From Benincasa hispida (Eukaryota > Streptophyta > Magnoliopsida > Cucurbitales > Cucurbitaceae), in NCBI RefSeq assembly GCF_009727055.1, contig NC_052349.1, positions 42,967,364 to 43,031,363 on the forward strand: a stretch of 64,000 nucleotides of DNA, read 5' to 3'. The notes beneath the pieces were generated by a model. That model had not been told where the DNA came from and searched no databases. It saw only the letters and a list, made by a program, of their open reading frames with translations. Both the position numbers and the translations under genes were made by a program. Of this stretch, positions 56,293 through 64,000 are shown piece by piece; position 1 is the stretch's first letter; each line of letters begins with the position of its first letter.

Positions 56293-59200
56293 ATGGCACC
56301 AACCATGTTATCGTTGTTAAGCATTGAAAAACTTACTGGCGATAATTTCTCAACATGGAAACACATGATCACGACGATCCTAATCATTGAGGATCTCATG
56401 TTCGCTCTCATGGAGGCTTGTCCTCCTATTCCAGCTCCAAATGCCGCTCGAAATGTTCGAGAGGCATACGAGCGATGGACAAGGGCGAATGAGAGGGCCC
56501 GAGTCTACATCTTGGCAAGTCTTTCTGAAGTCTTGGCCAAGAAACATGAGCCTACGGTCTCAGCACGTGAGATCATGAAGTCCCTGCGGGGGATGTTTGG
56601 ACAACCGTCTGAACAGCTTATGCATGAGGCTCTTAAATACATATTCAAATCCAAAATGCAAGAAGGCACCTCTATTCGTGAACATGTGCTTAACATGATG
56701 GTCCACTTTAATGTGGTGGAGTTGAATGGGTCTACCATCGATGAGGGCAGCCAGGTTAGCATAATCTTGCATTCTTTGCCAGAGAGTTTCTTGCATTTTG
56801 TTAGCAATGTTATTCTTAACAAAGTGAAGTATAACCTTACAACTCTCCTCAACGAGTTGTAGACGTACCAATCTTTACTGAAAAGTAAGAAGAGGCAGAA
56901 GGGTGAGGCAAATGTTGTTTCAACCTCCAGAACGTTCTATAGAGGTTCGACCTCAGGAACAAAGTCTGCACCTTCTGCTTTTAACTCTGCAAAGGGGAAG
57001 AAGAAGAAGAGTGGTAAGGGAAAAGGGAAGGCACCTGCTAAACCACCGCCTGTTATCCCAAGGAGGCATCCACAAGTTGCAAAAGGAAAATGTTTCCACT
57101 GCAACTAAGATGGACACTGAAAGAGAAACTGTCCTCGGTATCTGAAAGAGAAGAAAGCAGCCAAGACTAAGGCCAAGGCCGATAAAGGTAAATGTGATTT
57201 ACTTATGCTTAAAACTTGTTTAGTGGAGAATGATGATTCTGCTTGAATAATTGATTCAGGTGCCACTAACCAGTTCTTCTTTTCAGGGGATTAGATTTGG
57301 TGACAGCTAGAGGCTGGTGAGATGACGATGCGAGTGGCACCGGGTACATCGTCTCAGTTGTGGCAGTCGGAGGACTCTAGTTAGCTTTACAGAATAGGTT
57401 TCTTGTTTTAAATGATGTATTATTGTTCCTGACCTAAAAAGGAACTTTATTCTGTAAATTGTTTATTACAATGTAAATATACTATATCTTTTGATTGGAA
57501 TATTTATATAATGCTAAGGCGTTAGCCATTAATTCCCTCCATAATACTGAAATTTTTAGAAATGTTGTAAATCAATCAAAACGTCGACGAATTTTTCCAA
57601 AAGAAATGCCCAACTTTGGCATCTACGTTTAAGGTACATCAATCTCAATAGGATTGAGAGATAAGTGAAGAATGGACTTCTAAGTGAGTTAGAAGAAAAA
57701 TTCTTTGCCAGTGTGTGAAACTTACCTTGAGGGTAAGATGACTAAACGACCTTTTACTGGAAAAGTTCTAGAGCCAAGGAGCCTCTTGAGTTAGTACATT
57801 CTGACCTTTGTGGTTCTATGAATGTGCGAGCCCGAGGTGGCTATGAGTATTTTATCAGTTTTACTGATGATTACTCCAGGTACGGGTATGTTTATCTTAT
57901 GCAATGGAGTCTGAATCCTATGAAAAGTTCAAAGAGTTCAAGCGTGAAGTTGAAAACGCATTAGATAGACAGATTAAAACACTTCGATTGAATCTGGGTG
58001 GAGAGTTTTTGGACTCCGCATTCCAGGACTATTTGATAGAACATGGAATCGTTTCCCAACTCTTAGCGCCGGGTACATCTCAGCAGAATGGTATAGGGGA
58101 GAGGAGAAATAGGACCTTGTTAGACATGGTTTGCTCGATGATGAGTTACGCTTCCTTACGGGACTCGTTTTGGGTTTCGTAGTGGAGATTGCGGTGTACA
58201 TACTCAACTGTGTTCCCTCCAAGAGTATTGCAAGAACACCTTTGGAGTTATGGAACGGGCGTAAAGCTAGTTTACGTCACTTCCACATTTAAGGTTGCCC
58301 TGCACATGTGCTTGAGGCTAATCCCAAGAAATTCGAACCACGGTCGAGGTTGTGCCTTTTTGTAGGCTACCCCAAAGGTACACGAGGGGGTTATTTTTAT
58401 GATCCGATGGAAAATAGAGTGTTTGTTTCAACAAACGCTACTTTCCTAGAGGAGGATCATATAAGGGAGCACAGTCCACGAAGTAAAGTCGTGTTACGTG
58501 AACTTTCTAATGAAACAACTGAAACTTCAATAAGAGTTGTTGAAGAGCCTGCTACATCAACAAGAGTTGTTGATGAGAGTTCATCCAGTAGGTTGGTTCC
58601 ACCTCAAGAGTTGAGCGAACCTCAACGTAGTGGAAAGGTTGCGAACCCATCCGTTCACTATATGGGTTTCACGAAAATCCTTGCTATGGTAGCAGATGGC
58701 GACGTTGAGGATCCATTGTCTTATAAGAAGGCAATGGAGAATATTGATCGGGATGAATGGGTCAAGGCCATGGATCTCGAGATGGAGTCAATGTACTTCA
58801 ACTTAGTATGGGATCTTGTAGATCAGCCTAATGGGGTTCGCCCTATAGGTTGTAAATGGATCTACAAGCGCAAACGGGGTGCTGATGGAAGGTACAGATC
58901 TTCAAGGCTCGACTTGTGGCAAAGGGTTATACCCAGGTAGAGGGAGTCGACTATGAATAGACTTTCTCGCCTATTACCATGTTAAAGTCGATCCGCATCC
59001 TCCTGTCCATTGCAGCTTATTATAATTATAAGATCTGGCAAATGGACGTCAAGATGGCCTTTCTGAATGGTAATCTTGAGGAGACCATTTATATGGTGCA
59101 GCCTGAGAGATCATAGCCCAAGGTCAAGAGCTAAAGGTTTGCAAACTAAATCGATCCATTTATAGACTGAAACAGGCATCTCAATCTTGGAACATACGGT

Positions 59201-60002
59201 TTGATACTGCGATCAAGTTGTATGACTTTGACCAAAACGTTGATGAACCTTGTGTCTACAAGAAGATCATCAACGCTTCAGTAGTCTTCCTAGTGTTGTA
59301 TGTAGACGAGATCCTACTCATTGGGAATGATGTAGGTCTACTGACTGCAGTTAAGAACTAGCTAGCGACCCAATTCCAAATGAAAGATTTAGAAAAGGCT
59401 TAGTTTGTTCTAGGTAAATAGATCTTTCGGGATTATAAGAACAACATGCTAGCACTGTCTCAGGTATCGTACATTGACAAGATGTTGCTCAAGTATTCGA
59501 TGTAGAACTCTAAGAGGGGCCTACTACCGTTTAGGTATGGAGTCACTTTGTCTAAGGACATGTGTCCTAAGACGTTTCAAGAGGTTGAGGAGATGAGACG
59601 AGTCCCATATGCGTCTACTGTCGGCAGTTTGATGTACGCGATGTTCTGTACTCATCCAGACATCTTCTACGCTGTGGGCATAGTCAGTAGGTATCAGTCT
59701 AACCCAGGCTAGGGTCACTAGACCACAGTGAAAAACATCCTCAAGTATCTTCAGAGAACGAGGGACTACATGCTTGTGTATGGTTTGAGGGATTTGATCC
59801 TTATAGGATACACAGATTCTGACTTTCAGACTGATAAAGACTCTTGCAAGTCCATATCAGGGTCAATCTTTACTCTTAATGAAGGAGCTGTAGTGTGGCG
59901 AAACACTAAGAGGGGTGCATCGTCGACTCCACTATGGAGGCGAAGTATGTAGCGGCTTGTGAAGCTGCTAAGGAGGCTGTTTGGCTCAGGAAGTTCTTGA
60001 CA
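56293..60002 (+). pseudogene. Copia gag-pol remnant
   Basis: Gag (from MAPTMLSLLSIEKL at 56293) is open for 189 codons, with GDNFSTWK, AYERWTRANERARVYILASL and FGQPSEQLMHEALKYI. A zinc knuckle CFHCN-stop-DGH-stop-KRNC lies at 57091-57132. The protease motif IIDSGATN follows a stop near 57246. Integrase pieces (LVHSDLCG in another frame, then 57904-58182 with LLAPGTSQQNGIGERRNRTL) and the region from 58308 to 58940 precede the RT. There WQMDVKMAFLNGNLEETIYM and the active site Y-V-D-E (about 59298) are visible. RNase H (GYTDSDFQTDKDSCKSISGS) ends near 59999 with WLRKFLTET. Order gag-PR-INT-RT-RH is Copia. Many stops and frameshifts make it inactive. Confidence 0.9.
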
Positions 60003-61644
60003 GAGACTTCACTTCACTAGGATGACTATAAGTAACATGACCTCAAACCTGAGTGAGTTGGGAACTTCTGCCATTGAGGGCGGTTCTTTGATTTGTATGG
60101 GTGCGAGTGGCCAGGTCGCCGATTAAAACCTACCATTTTGGGGATTCGTCTAATTTGAGAGCTAGGAACTCAGCTACACAAGATGGAACTCACTCCTTCC
60201 CTGAGGCAGGGGTAAGTAGATAGATGGCTAAGGGTTGACTCCGGAACTTGTCAATTCTATTCCACTTAATCCCTATTTCATGGCCACATATTTTTCCGGC
60301 TATGTAGCGCCACACACCTTCTCCTGTCCCGAGAGGTGTTCACACATAGTTGGACTATGCTGTATTGTTCATTAGAGGAATCAATGGTACTTAAGGAGTG
60401 AGATGTAACTACAAGGGCAAAACGGTAAATTGGCTCAGCTGTACTTACGAGTATTTATGAAGGGTCATTGTACTCATGATTGGTTATATCCCATGGACAT
60501 AGAAATATATCTGTGGTAAGAAGAATTCAGCTATTAGTCTTTAGTGGAATGGCTGACAGTTAACGGACGGTGGGTCTCGTGGCTATAGTCAGCTATTCAC
60601 GTATCGTTGGAGCTTCGAGCCAAAGGTCTATTAGGTCCCCTGGGTAGCTTGGATAAAGTCGAGAACCAGTATTTGGGTTAATTTGAAATATTCAAATTGA
60701 CAAGAGAAAGTTCGATTATATATGATATAACTGGACTTAATAATTATAAATGATATAATTGGCTAAATGTATGAGATACATTATTTTGGAAGAAATTAGA
60801 TAAAAATATGATTTATATCAAGTAGAGGAGAAAATACTATAGTAGATATGTGATATCAAACTATAGGATATAAATATAATATGATTATATTTATTAATTA
60901 ATTAATTGATTAATTATATGATAATTAATCATTTTTTCCACGTTCTGACGTGGGTAGTGGGCAGCATCGGTTATGGTAACCGATGAATTAAAAATGAAAA
61001 ATAGTTTTCATTTTGGATCGTGCAATCGGTATTCATTCTTCCGCCCAAAAGATTTCGTGAAACGATCGCTCGAGAGCCTATATGATAGTTGCTTCTCCGC
61101 CTAAATGATCGTCCACCTCGCGATTTAATTAAACGATCGTACACCTTTTCCTAAACGATCGCTCAACATTTCCTACACGATCGTGTAGCTCCTCTATGGG
61201 ATAAACACTTTTGCTATACGATAGCATTGTTTTCTCTCCCACTTGCTTATCGCCTACACGACTCGTTTTTCCTCCGTCCTCTACCAAATTCACCAAAGCC
61301 CACCTTTTGGGTTTTCACTCCGAGAATACCCGGGGCTCATTAGTGGTGGTGTCGTCCCCGTTGCGGTGTTCGTGTTCGTGTTGATCGTGCTGCTGCAGTC
61401 AACGTTCCTGCCGAACGTTGGTAGATCTGTTGGAGGGATCTACTGCATTGGGATTCTGAAGTTTGTAGATAGTCTTCAACTGGTATGGAATCCTTTCCCT
61501 GTTATTTATCTTGTTCTGAGCATGTCGATAATTAGATTTATTTGCATAACTGTATGTGTTGAATGTATATAATTTGTATTTTGGTCACGGTGAGATCGAA
61601 GCGATCTGAACACGCTCATGGAACTCTTGGTATGAGATCCTTCA
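60003..61644 (+). mobile_element. LTR copy H of the TGTTGG family, 5' end missing
   Basis: The family core starts abruptly inside RNase H at TTCACTTCACTAGGATGACT, so about the first 450 bp of the LTR are missing. It continues with TACCATTTTGGGGATTCGTC, CTTCTCCTGTCCCGAGAGG and GACATAGAAATATATCTGTGG, and ends GAGATCCTTCA at 61644. It is closest to copy G, with which it shares GAAAAATAGTTTTCATTTT. The 109-codon frame at 61243-61572 lies within LTR sequence and is not a gene. Confidence 0.8.
61063..61224 (+). repeat. Spaced CGATCG palindromes in LTR H
   Basis: CGATCG or one-base variants occur at 61063, 61106, 61134, 61156, 61178 and 61219, usually preceded by AAA or ACA. Spacing is 22-43 bp. 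LTR G has similar words at 32836, 32849, 32899, 32951 and 32998. Confidence 0.8.
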
Positions 61645-63418
61645 CCAAGTTCTACCTCTAACCGGCCCACTAGATTTATTGCTATGCCTTTAGAAAACAC
61701 AAGACCCAAAGCAACTCAGAGGGCCTAGAAACGGATAACATCCAATGCTTTCATAGCTTCAGCCCAAAAATGGAATGGAAAATATTTAGCACGTAACATC
61801 ACTTGAGCCATCTCATGAAGAATACGATTTTTCCTTTCTACAACCCCATTTTGTTGAGGAGTGATTGGAGCAGAAAATTCATGGTGAATCCCAGTAGAAT
61901 TACATAACATAGCAAAGTGGGAATTTTTGAATTCCTTACTATGATCTCTCCTAATTCGTATCACATTCAAAACTTTCCTACATTGTAAATGGAGACAAAA
62001 CGGTTGAAAAATAGTAAATGCATCTGACTTTTTGCGAAGAAAATAGACCCAAGTATATCTAAAGAAGTCATCAACAACAACTAACACATATCATTTACCT
62101 CTCAGACTTTCTGATTGCATTGGTCTTATAAGGTCCAGGTGGAGAAGTTCCAAGATACATGTTGAACTAGAATGAGAAATTTGTTTATGTAGAGTATGAG
62201 TTTGTTTACCTGATTGACAGTCACCACAAATAATTACAGTCGAAGAAGGTAAGGATAAAAGTCCCAATATAACATTTTTGCTAGTGCCTTTTGAATAGAC
62301 TTCATGCTCACATGCCTGAGCCGTTTATGGCACAGACTTGCTTCATCTTCTTGTGGGAGATGACAATCCTGTGAAACATTGTCAGGATTTCACAAGTAGC
62401 AATTATCAGATGAACGCGTACCTATCATAACATGAGCTATAGCGTCGTTTGTGACAAGTCTTTTTTAAAACTCACATTCAGACCTTGATTACACAACTGA
62501 CTGATGCTAATAAGATTAGTAGTGAGCCCTTCAACTAGCATTACACCATTCAAGAATGAAAGACCTGGATAATTAAGTTTATCTTTCCTAATGATCTTAC
62601 TTGAAGTACCATCTCTGAATGTGACCTTTCCCGAGCTGATAGATTTGAGGTTAGACAAATAGTTTTTTTCACCAGCCATATATCTAAAACTCTCACTATC
62701 CAAATATCAATCTCCTCTGGTAGAAAATATGAGGGATGTTAATACAATATTGCATTTATTCTGAGAATTTTTTCACTATCAAAACCTATTTTAATTTTGA
62801 CTCTCTTTGATATCTATTTCGAGATGAGTGAGGAGCCTTGCTTGAGTTTGTAGATCTGTGAAGAGTTTTCAACAATTAATACAAAAAATGATGTTTATGG
62901 CTTATTCTTCCAAATATAGTGAAAAATTCATCTTGATTTGTAATTTCTATTGACTAATTTTGAATTGTTGGGGGATGTTCTTGTAAACCCATAAGACTCT
63001 AGATACTGAGCTCTAACAAATTCAATCTTTTGTTTCCCCTTGAGATGAGACTGTCTATTATGTTGACTTTAACTTTTTGGAAAACCTAGCCTAAAATTAT
63101 CGCCGTCTATCTTCCTTTTTGTCAATATTTTCTCCAGAGACTTAGTATCAGTGTTCAGCATTCAGACATTTTTACAAATAGAATCCTTCTTAGCTTTAGC
63201 TTCAGTAGGACCTCACTTCAAATCTGTAATAATAGACATAAGTCTGTGATTTGTAGTCAACAAAGTCTCAATTCTTTCTTTTTGCACATCAAGGAGTTTC
63301 AGATCATCTTGCCATTTATTATAAAGAGCTTGATAAAAAAAATTACTAGACACACGTTTGGCAGCATCTTGACATTTTCTAGATATACATCATACTAAAA
63401 AATCTCATATGATGAGGA
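61645..63418 (-). pseudogene. Copia gag-pol remnant on the minus strand
   Basis: Read on the minus strand from the right: a coiled-coil gag piece (KWQDDLKLLDVQKERIETLL, 63130-63360); a protease region, stop then YLDSESFRYMAGEKNYLSNL (near 62700; usual form W-x-L-D-S-G-x-S-x-H-M); a pre-integrase part (SGKVTFRDGTSSKI, EGLTTNLISISQLCNQGLNV); and the integrase core (VVVDDFFRYTWVYFLRKKSD at about 62080, then PQQNGVVERKNRILHEMAQV and FHFWAEAM). No RT is present. Stops and frameshifts are frequent. The sequence differs clearly from the plus-strand Copia element, so it is another lineage. LTR copies H and I bound it on both sides but lie in the opposite orientation, so they are not its own LTRs. Confidence 0.88.
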
Positions 63419-64000
63419 TGTTGGATTTAGTGTCCTAAATCTCACATATCTTGTAGTTTGTATTTTAAAAGAACAAATTGTTTATTTAATAAAATAAGAG
63501 ATATTTTATTTGACATTCAAACTGCATCAATTCAATCTAATAATCTAAGATCCAATGTTATATAATGACACTTGAATAGTATGTGATAGACATATAGGTG
63601 GTTCATGTTCAAGTTATAACCTAAAAGATCTATAGTAAATGGATAAGAATGGGTGCCTTATCCGGGTAACACAATGCATACGACTTATTTTGTAATTGTT
63701 ACATGACTTATAAATGTTATAAACAATATAAGCCATATTGTTCATATGGAGACATGTGAGTAGGAGTATCTATATAAAGAGTTTATACAAGATTGGACCG
63801 GGAAATGATGGTTTCTCTTTATAACACCGTTACTTGAAGAAATCAACATTTCACTAGGATGACCATAGGTGACGTGATCTTAATCTTGAGTGAGTTGTGA
63901 ACTTCTGTCTATGAAGACAATCTTTTGATTTGTATGGGTGAAAGTGACCAAGTTAGCCGACTCACAAGCTTACCATTTTGGGGATTTGTTTGAGTAGGGA
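63419..64000 (+). mobile_element. LTR copy I of the TGTTGG family, running off the window
   Basis: It starts TGTTGGATTTAGTGTCC exactly as copy B and follows that copy through GGATAAGAATGGGTGCC, ACATGTGAGTAGGAGTATC, TTTCACTAGGATGACCATAG and TACCATTTTGGGGATTTGT. The five bases before it (63414-63418) are GAGGA; if it is a solo LTR the same five should follow its end beyond the window. Confidence 0.92.

Noticed and set aside
61243..61572. 109-codon hydrophobic frame
   Set aside because: It lies inside LTR H, and the related LTR G does not appear to preserve it.
60003..63418. LTRs H and I as the two LTRs of one element enclosing the Copia remnant
   Set aside because: The enclosed Copia sequence lies in the opposite orientation, H is truncated, and no primer site or polypurine tract of the right orientation was seen next to them.

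Overview
This window looks like nuclear DNA of a flowering plant: it is AT-rich, packed with LTR retrotransposons, and carries one intact intronless plant transcription factor gene. I lean towards a cucurbit. Two things suggest it: dispersed TATCA/TGATA patches of a style I associate with cucurbit genomes, and Copia gag-pol remnants resembling those families. Both rest on memory, not on a search.

Only one gene is convincingly intact. It lies on the minus strand at 42533-44218 and encodes a 561-residue GRAS protein of the DELLA class, a repressor of gibberellin signalling. Its TVHYNP and LEQLE segments and all GRAS subdomains are present, but the DELLA pentad itself reads D-K-D-L-A. A 61-codon upstream ORF ends in an ATGA overlap with its start codon.

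The left half (1-40.6 kb) is nested transposons. (i) 137-2032 is a solo LTR with a perfect 5-bp target duplication. (ii) 2585-6310 is the 3' part of an Athila/Tat-like Ty3 element: protease remnant, palindrome, polypurine tract and 3' LTR. (iii) 7.7-9.4 kb is low-complexity DNA: a TATCA/TGATA array, then about 600 bp of nearly pure purine. (iv) 9519-12777 is a decayed Ty3 chromovirus-like RT-RNase H-integrase region, cut by a solo LTR at 9639-11448. (v) 12778-23049 is a second LTR of that same solo-LTR family, itself split by a 7.5-kb non-autonomous Athila-like element (13479-20948) on the minus strand. A 925-bp exact duplication with an N at its junction sits here and looks like an assembly error. 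(vi) 24.9-36.2 kb holds a reverse LTR, Ty3 pol debris, two 5S-rRNA-derived segments in opposite orientation, and a three-deep nest: an LTR containing a Ty3 LTR (31281-35673) containing a solo LTR (32410-34477). (vii) 36929-40619 is another LTR, carrying a hAT-type MITE, a larger insertion and an internal duplication.

The right half has the DELLA gene, then about 7 kb of AT-rich DNA with no gene seen (diverged tandem repeats only), then a compact cluster of G-box/ABRE and CGCG-type motifs at 51.7-52.15 kb with no gene attached. From 52.7 kb to the end come Copia remnants: a decayed gag-pol on the plus strand (56293-60002), joined to a truncated LTR of the solo-LTR family (60003-61644), then a Copia remnant on the minus strand (61645-63418), then another LTR of the same family running off the window.

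At least seven LTR copies (A, B, C, E, G, H, I in the feature names) belong to one 1.8-2.1 kb family and dominate the window. Three are solo LTRs with perfect target duplications, so unequal recombination has removed internal regions repeatedly. Most legible premature stops in the element ORFs can be read as C-to-T or G-to-A changes, as expected after cytosine methylation.
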